A stretch of DNA of 27,780 nt from a virus, in IMG/VR virus record IMGVR_UViG_3300025280_000129, positions 1 through 27,780 of that record; one strand, written 5' to 3'. Of the stretch, positions 20,763 through 27,780 are shown one piece after another. The position numbers and the translations under genes are program-made. Position 1 is the first letter of the stretch; every line of letters begins with the position of its first letter. The notes under the pieces are model-generated. The model saw only the letters and a list, made by a program, of their open reading frames with translations. It had not been told where the DNA came from and searched no databases.

Positions 20763-21533
20763 CTAGTATCGAATGGTTAACATACACGCTTGCTTGTCAG
20801 TGTCTACTGACGGGATACCAATTGCTGTTCCTATGGATTGGATATCATCTTCACCGGAAAGGTCATAGAGTTCTGCTCGTCCAGATTCACCAGATGCCTG
20901 GGAAATCTGAAGACCATCTCCAACGACTCCAACCGCAGCACCGATAGCAACGCTGCCGATACCAGCAGTCTGTATCCAGCCATAGTAATTGGCTGTCATA
21001 GGTATAGTTGTTACACCCAACGCACCGGTTTCCATAGTTCCGTCACCATCAATGATTTTCACCGCTGAATAAGGATTTACAAATATACCAAAAAGCGATG
21101 ATGTCGTAGTAGCGGTCCTTAATCCGTCAGGCTCATCAATTGTGATGCTGACCGTATTATCGTCAGACGCATCATGGGCTGGGTGAGACTTGATTCGATA
21201 CACCTCACCTTCTCCCGGTCCATCATTAAAGATCAGATACCCATCTGCATACTGGTTTTTCGTCAAGTCAGTAGTAGGAACTTCAACACTTACGGCTGTT
21301 GTGCCTACAGCATTGGCGTTAGCAGGAACATCCATGTCATGTGCAGCTATAGCAAAAGCGGCAGCCGCATCAACAATCATACCTGCGGTAGTGATAGCAG
21401 CAGCCCCACATCTAGCATAGTAGAACACTCTTCCGTCAGGAAGCTGTGCTCGTGTTCCGAGTTTCTGCTTCTGTTCTTCAGTCTCAACCTTTTCCTGTCC
21501 ATAACTTAAAAAAATACTATTCGGAAATGCCAT
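20763..21533 (-). CDS. Head decoration or minor structural protein
   Basis: A 256-residue, Ala/Gly/Asp-rich protein that is beta-rich and lacks charge clusters. The N-terminal half has DGRVFYYARCGAAAITTAGMIV; the centre has YADGYLIFNDGPGEGEVYRIKSH; the end carries ITIDEPDGL and GDGTMETG strands. This resembles capsid-associated proteins encoded after the major capsid gene in environmental podoviruses. AAGGAGA lies before the ATG. It probably decorates or stabilises the head; whether head or neck is uncertain. Confidence 0.6.
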   Translation of the reverse strand: MAFPNSIFLSYGQEKVETEEQKQKLGTRAQLPDGRVFYYARCGAAAITTAGMIVDAAAAFAIAAHDMDVPANANAVGTTAVSVEVPTTDLTKNQYADGYLIFNDGPGEGEVYRIKSHPAHDASDDNTVSITIDEPDGLRTATTTSSLFGIFVNPYSAVKIIDGDGTMETGALGVTTIPMTANYYGWIQTAGIGSVAIGAAVGVVGDGLQISQASGESGRAELYDLSGEDDIQSIGTAIGIPSVDTDKQACMLTIRY

Positions 21534-21609
21534 AATAATTCTCCTTAACAGGCTCTACGTCCTGCGAATGCCGTTGGTAATATATCGCTAGGCACGGCAA
21601 TCTTTACAC

Positions 21610-21981
21610 CTAACTAGATGTGAAACGAGGGGTTGTTATCCTCGTTCCCCGTCTTAAACTTACGGCAGGTTTCTCCTGCGTTTCCGAGGTATCAGGGGTC
21701 ACAGCTTTGTTCCTATCCGCACACCATCTACAGGTACACGAATCTGTCGGAGGCCACTGCAATAACCCCTGTCTCGCCTTTCTCGTTATATAATCAGGAT
21801 TCCCTGGCAATCCTTCGACCTTCGTACCAGCCTCGCTCACCACTTCACCTTTAGGGTTTTTCATTTCCCTATGGCGGTACAGCGTGACCTTCGGCTGCCA
21901 CTCGTCAATATAGTTCCAGGAGTACCCCTGACCAACCAATTCCTCTCGTAATTCAGTACGTTCCTTAGTAGTCATTGCCAT
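21610..21981 (-). CDS. Small protein with a CTCRWC cysteine site
   Basis: A 123-residue basic protein. The first 70 residues are helical and aromatic (RTELREELVGQGYSWNYIDEW), then a strand VTLYRHREM. A CTCRWC cluster at residues 82-87 could bind zinc or form a redox pair. The tail is Thr/Arg-rich and disordered. It follows the capsid gene. AGGTGA lies about 7 bases before the ATG at 21981; a second ATG at 21975 is possible. Family not recognised; a head-completion or nucleic-acid-binding role is a guess. Confidence 0.66.
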   Translation of the reverse strand: MAMTTKERTELREELVGQGYSWNYIDEWQPKVTLYRHREMKNPKGEVVSEAGTKVEGLPGNPDYITRKARQGLLQWPPTDSCTCRWCADRNKAVTPDTSETQEKPAVSLRRGTRITTPRFTSS

Positions 21982-22001
21982 ACTGTTTCACCTATTCCTA
22001 A

Positions 22002-22862
22002 TTAAGATGTTGCAGGTGTAGCTGCGTCCAATGTTAATGCGACACCCTTGGAGTCATCAAGTTCAAACACACCGTAGTCAGCGGTGATCACTACCTCGGT
22101 TGCCCGAAGGGAAGCGTCACGCTGTCGCTCAGTTCTGGTGTCCACGCTCTTGAGTACGGCTAATGCCGTTTTGTCTGCACAGACTCCGATAGCGTCATCG
22201 CTTGAGTCAATCGAAATGTTCCCGTCTTCAAAGATAGCTACCCCATTGATTGGGCGTAAACCGCTGAAGAAGTTACCCAGTAGGTCCTCAGACCATCCGT
22301 GTGGTACCGGGTAGGTAGCAGAAGCTGTGACTGCCGTATTGGCAATGTCCCATACAGCAAACGGGTGCTGTACGATATAGACCTGTGATCCGAACTTGTT
22401 ACCCTTGGCATATGCCACGGTTGCGGATACGTTGGCAAGGCTCATACTTCTGCCTGCGGCTCCGATATCTGTACTGAAACCGCTGTAGAGTGCGAGAACG
22501 TCTTTGTCCTTTTTCCTTGCCATGCCATCACCTAACTGACGGCCTATGATGGAGAAGACATTCTCTGCACTTTGCCGTGCGAGTTTGTCTGTAATGATGA
22601 TCTTAGCCCCAACTTCCGCTGCGGTTAAGTCCACCGTGGTCATCCCGATATCTTCCTCATCGATGATGTCTTGACCATCAACGAGATCGGACATATCCAT
22701 TGAGGCCACTTTCGGGACTGTGACCTGTTTTGAACCCTTCGGCAATGTGAATTGCTCGATGAGGTTCATGGCTGGAGCGTTATGCTCCTCTGTATACCTG
22801 GCTGATGAAATAATGATTCTCTGGGCATTTTCCAGATTACCAGTAGTAGCTGTTTGTGCCAT
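22002..22862 (-). CDS. Major capsid protein
   Basis: A 286-residue protein read as the HK97-fold major capsid subunit. The N-terminal arm is helical (NAQRIIISSARYTEEH), followed by a strand KQVTVPKVASM and an acidic loop. The central part (VGAKIIITDKLARQSAENV, IGRQLGDGMARKKDKDVLALY) has the helix pattern of the P-domain spine. FAVWDIAN is followed by VAIFEDGN and ADYGVFELD strands. The size matches small capsid proteins of environmental podoviruses. It has the strongest ribosome binding site of the window, AAAGGAGGTG, as expected for an abundant protein, and follows a scaffold gene. No fused protease or cleaved delta domain is seen. Confidence 0.75.
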   Translation of the reverse strand: MAQTATTGNLENAQRIIISSARYTEEHNAPAMNLIEQFTLPKGSKQVTVPKVASMDMSDLVDGQDIIDEEDIGMTTVDLTAAEVGAKIIITDKLARQSAENVFSIIGRQLGDGMARKKDKDVLALYSGFSTDIGAAGRSMSLANVSATVAYAKGNKFGSQVYIVQHPFAVWDIANTAVTASATYPVPHGWSEDLLGNFFSGLRPINGVAIFEDGNISIDSSDDAIGVCADKTALAVLKSVDTRTERQRDASLRATEVVITADYGVFELDDSKGVALTLDAATPATS

Positions 22863-22875
22863 CTAGCACCTCCTT

Positions 22876-23652
22876 TTAGCTGCCTGTAGCGACTCTCTTG
22901 GCGGCCTTTACAGCCGCTTCGGACCTATCGCCATTAATATATGCTTCTAATAAACGATCTTGGTTACTTGTTACTTCCGCTGCCCCTTGACTGTTATCGA
23001 AAGACTGTGGGGACACCCGACCCTGCTTCAACCGTGCGTTCTCTGCTATTAACTCACGTTCTCGTTTCATTCGTTTTGCTTCCCGTTCCATTTCATCCGG
23101 GGTTTGGGATGACTGAAGTGCTGCAAAATCTTCAAGCATCTGCTTGTTAGCAAGACCGTTCTGTTTCATGAAATGGATTGCCGCTGCTTGTTTTCCCTGC
23201 ATCATCCCTACGGCTTCATAGGAATCCTGTTCCTGTTTTCTGAATTTTGTCTCCTGCTGTACATATCTCCTAGCCTGATCCCGTGCTTGTTCCGGCATAT
23301 ACCCGGCTTGCTGTAACTGCTGTTCGTATGATCTGGCTGTCCTTGCCACACGATCTCTCCATGCACGGTTCTGATCTTCAGCTCTCCGATTGTTTAGCTC
23401 ATCAATTTCCCTTTGGTCAAACTGAGGTACTCTCTGAGGTGCAGGCTCCGGGGCTGGAGCTGACTCTGGAACTGGTGCTGCCTGTTCAGACTGAGTTTCC
23501 CCGGAAGATACCTGTGTTTCTCCCGTAGTCGTAGCCTGAGTATCAGGTGCTTCCTGTTCAGGTGCAGGTTCCTGTCCCCCTGTATCAGTTGTTTCCGGTG
23601 CTATAATTTCGATTGATTCATCATTTTCCTGTGGTTCCTGTGTTGTTACCAT
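22876..23652 (-). CDS. Capsid scaffolding protein
   Basis: A 258-residue acidic, low-complexity protein. Residues 1-75 are rich in Pro, Glu, Gln and Thr and probably disordered. Residues about 80-210 are strongly helical with coiled-coil spacing (QFDQREIDELNNRRAED, EMEREAKRMKRERELIAENARLKQG). The end is basic (SEAAVKAAKRVATGS), suited to binding the capsid subunit. This composition and its place directly before the capsid gene are the usual marks of a phage scaffold, which guides shell assembly and then leaves. AAGGAGG lies 6 bases before the ATG. Confidence 0.8.
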   Translation of the reverse strand: MVTTQEPQENDESIEIIAPETTDTGGQEPAPEQEAPDTQATTTGETQVSSGETQSEQAAPVPESAPAPEPAPQRVPQFDQREIDELNNRRAEDQNRAWRDRVARTARSYEQQLQQAGYMPEQARDQARRYVQQETKFRKQEQDSYEAVGMMQGKQAAAIHFMKQNGLANKQMLEDFAALQSSQTPDEMEREAKRMKRERELIAENARLKQGRVSPQSFDNSQGAAEVTSNQDRLLEAYINGDRSEAAVKAAKRVATGS

Positions 23653-23670
23653 ATTATCCTCCTTATTCCT

Positions 23671-23697
23671 TCTATATATGATACTTCAATTAGTCAA
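23671..23697 (-). promoter_or_regulatory. Possible late promoter upstream of the scaffold-capsid genes
   Basis: On the minus strand TTGACT (complement of 23692-23697) and TATAGA (complement of 23671-23676) are 15 bases apart in the 67-base gap before the scaffold gene. The spacing is two bases short of ideal. It lies in the only clear gap between the large virion protein and the head genes, which fits a local boost for capsid production. Weak evidence only. Confidence 0.28.
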
Positions 23698-23699
23698 TA

Positions 23700-23715
23700 C
23701 TACTACATATAGTAG
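23700..23715. repeat. Small hairpin in the gap after the large virion protein gene
   Basis: CTACTA (23700-23705) and TAGTAG (23710-23715) pair around a CATA loop, between the stop of the large virion gene and the possible promoter. Six A/T-rich pairs make a weak stem. It might mark a processing site or help separate expression of the two genes. Confidence 0.3.
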
Positions 23716-23719
23716 CACC

Positions 23720-26700
23720 CTATGCTGCCTGCCGTACTGCTGACTGGGTTATCGACTGCCTGTACAATGCCTCGTAGTCATATGTGGGTAATTCCCCTCC
23801 ACCTGACAGATGGTCGAAGAGATTTTGGTTAATCTTTTTGCTTCCCTGATAGCTGTAATCTGCGTGCATCATAGCCATGACCCACTCATTAGAAGCATTA
23901 TTGACGAACTCCCTTCTCATCTGCCACAGTATCCCTTTCTTAGCTTCAGCCTTTGCAAGTGCCTTTGCCATTGTCTTTGCCGGATCCTGCTTTGCAGCGG
24001 CATCCCTTTCATACTTCGACAGGTTGATAAACTGACTCACCGTTTCCTCGTCTACCCCTGTAAGACCTGTTATATACTGGAGCACCATAGGATGGGTTTT
24101 CAGGTCATAGTAGTTTCCTGTCTGACCTTGGATGTTTACCTTGTACTGGCCTGCATACCTGCCTGCATAAAGCATATTCCTTACCGGCTGTGGATACTGG
24201 TCCTCTATGACCCGTATGTTATCCAGTAATTCATTTGCCTGTTCAGGAGTCAGGCTTGACCAGAACATTGACAGCTCTTCATCAAGTGCATCCCAGTCAA
24301 GGTTTCCACTGCCTGTCTTTGTTGCCTTGTCAAACACCTCGTAGTACCTGTTTATTATGTCTTCTCTGGTACCTGCTTCAGGTTCTGGCATTTCCTTATC
24401 CCTGTTATAGAGATCCTCGTGAACTCCGCCTACAGTCCTCTGCTTCTCCTTGTCCCAATGGCCGAAGAGCTTCTCTATCCGCTCTTCCCGGAGATCATCA
24501 AGACCAATCATATCGAGTTCAGGAGATCCTTTCCGTGCAAGTTTCGGACTCCACTTCGCACTCTGCATAGGAGCCGTCAGGAACTGATCGGATATCTGTG
24601 TGACACCCTTTATGAAATCTTCCTCGATTTTATCAGCCTTCTCGTACAGCGGACCTTTCCTTCCCCTGTACTCTTCACCGTGCCGTTCTTTCACGATAAG
24701 GTCTATGCGTGCCTTGACCCTCATATTCTGGTTTTCGTAGTCAGCGTATCCAAGCTCCCTTGCCACTTCCTCGGCTTGCTGTGTCCTTCCGAGAGGATAT
24801 GCCCTAAGTCCGAAGAACTCTCCCACTCCTCGTGTTGCCTTCTCTGATAATGTGCCTCCTTCCAGCATGACTGACTGTATCCATATAGGCATGATATCAG
24901 GAAGCACGATTTCCTTTCCTGTCTGGGCTAGATTGGTTACGAGGTCATCATCAAGGTTATCGAAGAACCCAGTGGGTTCCCCTATGTAATTATGTCCTGT
25001 GAGCATATCCACAGCGTCAGAAACCAAAGGTGATGCTTGGCCACGGAGGAAGTTTGTAAAGGGGTTGTGCCCCGCTTCATCACTGAACGGATTCATCGAT
25101 GAAAAATCTGTAATTCCCTTTGCTGCGAACCGTACCAGTGACCGTACCTTTGTACCGGGACCTACATTTGTCCCGTTGATTTCCCATGTAAAGAACCGTG
25201 GCGATGTAGGGTTGACTTTATCCGTAAGAAAATCTATCAGCCCTTCCTGTGTAGGATTTTCTGACTTCTGCATATACTCAGCTATGGAAAAAGCCAGGTT
25301 AATTGACATAAGGGCAACTACTGCTTGTCCCATAGTCCTTCTTGTATATCGTGCCCGTAACCCTCGATCTTTTATATTCACAGTATCCCACATCAATGCG
25401 GCTATTGCCCGTGTGTACCGTGGTGCCAGGAGCATAGCACTTTCCAGTGCACGGTGCTTGGGTTTTACACCAAGGCTTGCACTGCTTGCCAATCCCCGGA
25501 GGTTATTGATATAGGAATCAAGGTCACGAAGCCTAGTAGCTCTTTCTACTGAACCCCTTCTTGTTCCTTTTATAACAGATTGCTCCATAGCTTTTGCCAT
25601 TCCCAGACCAGCCGAATCCATAGCTGCGTTAAATCCCCTGACAAACGGAGACAGTGCTGTTCCCACAGGCTTGAATACGCCCCAGTTCAGCAACCCTCCC
25701 CTCGATGCAGCTTCTACCAGTTCTGTACCCCCTGGTCGTGATGCCAGGATAAGGTTCGGATGATCCCTGATCACCCTCCTGCTATTAAATGTTAGGTTTG
25801 CATGATATTTGGGATCAAACATACCGTTCACAAATCCTCGTACTGCCTGTCCCCATACCCGTGGGTTTTGTCCTGCTAGGAATAGGAGCTGTATCATAAA
25901 CGGGCTTGCGTCACCGTTCAGCACCATGAACCTTCCCACTGCGTTGAACTTATTCACCGCTGTAAGGGCACCTGAAATATTCGGATCCAGTGCATCGGAC
26001 ACTTTCTTGGCGAGTACCTTGTGCTCATCCCCTACAAAGACAGCCTGTTTGCTGAGTTGTGGGAAATTATGGATCTTTGAATATGATCCACCAATAGCCT
26101 TCTTCCCTTTCTTGGGTATTTTTACCAAGTTATCTGAATTCTTTACAAGCCAGTTTGCGACTCTTGTCCTAGCAGCATGGTTGTACGCAGCAGTCACGTT
26201 AGCACTGAGTGCCTCGTCTGCATTCATGGGTCTGAACCCGTCACGAGATGCCTCTCGCTGGCTTCCATATATCCGTTCCTTAAAGGCACTTGGCTTTGCT
26301 GCTACCTTCTTCTTGCCTGCTACAATCTCTGCTATCTCTTCCAGTTCGCCATCAACATTGAACTTTCCTGCCAACTGCCTTCTTCCGAAATATGTACCAC
26401 CATCAACAAAATTAAGCCTTTTGAAATCTATTTCGTTACGGTCAAGAAACCTCCCTTTGGCATTTGTTATCTTAAATGCTTCGTTGATCCAGTTTCTCCT
26501 TTTCAGAGACAAACCCTGGATGATTCTCCCGTTCTGATCCCTCACTGATCCCTTAAATAGTGATTTTATTGGAACTTTCTTCCCTCGTAGCGGCACCATA
26601 TAATTTTTCTTGTTAATGTTCTGTATAACGTCATAAAGGTATTGACCCCTAAGAGGATCCGTTTCACTCATTCCCATCAGCCTTCCCATCTCATCCGTCT

Positions 26701-27780
26701 TACCGAAAAGCTGGTCGTGGTTTCCAATTCGTGTGAGCCTTGACATAACCAATCCTGACTTCCTCTGGCCTTCTTCCATCATATTGCCGAGTATAACCAG
26801 ACCTCTTTCCTCTACAGACTTCGCTGTAGCGGATGGGTTGATGCGGCTTACGATGTTTCTCATTACTGCCGTATTGGCTATTTTCCTTCCCAAGTCGCCC
26901 CTAAACAATGTTTGTGCCAACAGCCCTTCATTTGTAAGATCAGGCATAACCTGTTTGTAAAATGATTTTCTAGGCTCTTGCTCCCATCTAGCCAGTGCTT
27001 CTGCCTCTGGAGGAGGAGGGGGCTTCTTGCCCTTTCCACCTGCTTCTACTACCTCTTTTGCTGCTTTTGCTATTGGAATCGCTTCCCCAGTGACTGTAGG
27101 CGTTATAGGACTAATTGGTTCTTCTGTTGCTTCTTTTACTACTTTCTCCATATCAAACAATGCAGGTTGTCCATCAACTTGTTGGGCTGCTGTTACTGTT
27201 GGTACACCCGTTGCCGGTTGTGGTGTTGCTTGCTGAATCGTTTCCATCCACCTATGATCAATCAACATATTGGCACTATGGGCTTTGGATGGTATATCCC
27301 TTAATGGGTGCTCATTCTCATCCATCCACCGATTCAGTTCAACCTTGCTATCTTTATCCATAAAAGACGAAGGTTTCTTTTTTGTTACTGGTATTCCTGC
27401 TTTTATCAGACCCGTATCTATAAAAGCATTTGGAGCTATTTGTCCAAAGGGTATCGTGTTTATCAGTGCGTCTTTATCCTGCAAGCTGAGATCGTTCCAC
27501 ACATCGTCAAGCAATCCCCTGTCTCCACGACTTTGAATACCTTTTCCACCGATTTCGGCATTAGGATATGCATTTTTTATCCAATCCTTAATGGACATCG
27601 GTCCATCTGCTGTATCCACACTCCATTTCTTACCTACTTGTGTAAGCCCTGTTGCTGTTATTGGTACCGCTGCTCCCGTTGGTGCTGCTACCACACCTAT
27701 ATCAGGAGTATCTAGCCCATCTATAGACTCAACGAACTCATCCCAAGCATCGTCTTTAGCCCCCATGAACTCATCATAGT
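23720..27780 (-). CDS. Large polyvalent-type virion protein, probable ejection/internal protein (5' end outside window)
   Basis: At least 1353 codons, open to the right edge. An ATG at 27766 exists but YDEF before it continues the DDAWDEF-like pattern, so the true start is probably beyond the window. Numbering is from that ATG. Residues 1-260 are Pro/Thr/Ala-rich linkers with a KKPPPPPE run near 250. The middle is globular and basic. Residues about 770-960 hold elements I know from large phage virion proteins of the polyvalent LPD38 type: LLAPRYTRAI, FFTWEINGTNVGPG, NPFTNFLRGQASP, HNYIGEPTGF, LPDIMPIW. The last 300 residues are helical and charged. Such proteins are packaged in the head and probably injected or form the DNA path. 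No catalytic motif is obvious. Confidence 0.72.
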   Translation of the reverse strand, partial: YDEFMGAKDDAWDEFVESIDGLDTPDIGVVAAPTGAAVPITATGLTQVGKKWSVDTADGPMSIKDWIKNAYPNAEIGGKGIQSRGDRGLLDDVWNDLSLQDKDALINTIPFGQIAPNAFIDTGLIKAGIPVTKKKPSSFMDKDSKVELNRWMDENEHPLRDIPSKAHSANMLIDHRWMETIQQATPQPATGVPTVTAAQQVDGQPALFDMEKVVKEATEEPISPITPTVTGEAIPIAKAAKEVVEAGGKGKKPPPPPEAEALARWEQEPRKSFYKQVMPDLTNEGLLAQTLFRGDLGRKIANTAVMRNIVSRINPSATAKSVEERGLVILGNMMEEGQRKSGLVMSRLTRIGNHDQLFGKTDEMGRLMGMSETDPLRGQYLYDVIQNINKKNYMVPLRGKKVPIKSLFKGSVRDQNGRIIQGLSLKRRNWINEAFKITNAKGRFLDRNEIDFKRLNFVDGGTYFGRRQLAGKFNVDGELEEIAEIVAGKKKVAAKPSAFKERIYGSQREASRDGFRPMNADEALSANVTAAYNHAARTRVANWLVKNSDNLVKIPKKGKKAIGGSYSKIHNFPQLSKQAVFVGDEHKVLAKKVSDALDPNISGALTAVNKFNAVGRFMVLNGDASPFMIQLLFLAGQNPRVWGQAVRGFVNGMFDPKYHANLTFNSRRVIRDHPNLILASRPGGTELVEAASRGGLLNWGVFKPVGTALSPFVRGFNAAMDSAGLGMAKAMEQSVIKGTRRGSVERATRLRDLDSYINNLRGLASSASLGVKPKHRALESAMLLAPRYTRAIAALMWDTVNIKDRGLRARYTRRTMGQAVVALMSINLAFSIAEYMQKSENPTQEGLIDFLTDKVNPTSPRFFTWEINGTNVGPGTKVRSLVRFAAKGITDFSSMNPFSDEAGHNPFTNFLRGQASPLVSDAVDMLTGHNYIGEPTGFFDNLDDDLVTNLAQTGKEIVLPDIMPIWIQSVMLEGGTLSEKATRGVGEFFGLRAYPLGRTQQAEEVARELGYADYENQNMRVKARIDLIVKERHGEEYRGRKGPLYEKADKIEEDFIKGVTQISDQFLTAPMQSAKWSPKLARKGSPELDMIGLDDLREERIEKLFGHWDKEKQRTVGGVHEDLYNRDKEMPEPEAGTREDIINRYYEVFDKATKTGSGNLDWDALDEELSMFWSSLTPEQANELLDNIRVIEDQYPQPVRNMLYAGRYAGQYKVNIQGQTGNYYDLKTHPMVLQYITGLTGVDEETVSQFINLSKYERDAAAKQDPAKTMAKALAKAEAKKGILWQMRREFVNNASNEWVMAMMHADYSYQGSKKINQNLFDHLSGGGELPTYDYEALYRQSITQSAVRQAA

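Noticed and set aside
25809-26537. 242-codon plus-strand open frame opposite the large virion protein
   Set aside because: It is antisense to a motif-bearing gene, has no start signal, and its composition mirrors the opposite strand's codons.
1-27780. CRISPR arrays, tRNA genes, rRNA, insertion sequences, integrase
   Set aside because: No regularly spaced repeats, cloverleaf-like sequence, transposase or recombinase motifs were found by eye; a tRNA scan could still find a degenerate gene.

Overview
The window is a stretch of a tailed double-stranded DNA phage (Caudoviricetes) or a prophage-like contig. The signs are wall-to-wall genes with 1 to 30 base overlaps, many tiny ORFs, no metabolic or ribosomal genes, and two opposed transcription units. 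The host cannot be named from sequence. The gene types (large internal virion protein, beta-rich S74 tail fibre, many orphan small proteins) resemble uncultured environmental, mostly aquatic, phages; that is recollection, not a search. No terminase, portal, DNA polymerase, integrase, endolysin, tape measure or tail tube gene is in view. Their absence from a nearly complete virion block suggests a short-tailed (podovirus-like) particle, but the portal and terminase presumably lie beyond the right edge.

Left arm, bases 1-11194, + strand: DNA modification, replication and regulation. It opens with the end of a DNA methyltransferase-like gene, four small orphans and a C5-cytosine methyltransferase (1206-2474). 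A second long reading frame (1342-2406) lies inside that gene and carries its own conserved-looking NWPTP motifs. Then come an excisionase-like HTH protein, an OB/SSB-like protein, a winged-helix protein, a DUF6166-like protein, a PD-(D/E)XK nuclease, a ParB-like DGHHR protein, a RepA-like helicase ATPase, a sigma-70 region 4 protein, a RusA resolvase and two more excisionase-like HTH proteins. The order fits a replication/recombination operon with heavy translational coupling.

Convergence zone, 11195-11348: two strong stem-loops separate the arms and probably terminate transcription from both sides.

Right arm, 27780 down to 11349, - strand: virion genes. In transcription order these are a large polyvalent-type virion protein (start beyond the window), scaffold, major capsid protein, small head or connector proteins, two tiny very basic proteins, large beta-rich proteins, a Vsr-like nuclease-fold protein, an S74-cleaved tail fibre, two orphans, and a nested cluster of tiny ORFs. 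That cluster holds two small membrane proteins and a 34-residue, nine-cysteine, metallothionein-like peptide. A membrane-affine/beta protein and a 68-residue orphan finish the arm.

The main items for a second look are the double-coded methyltransferase gene, the nine-cysteine peptide, the Vsr-like protein among tail genes, and an initiation cassette shared by genes on both strands.
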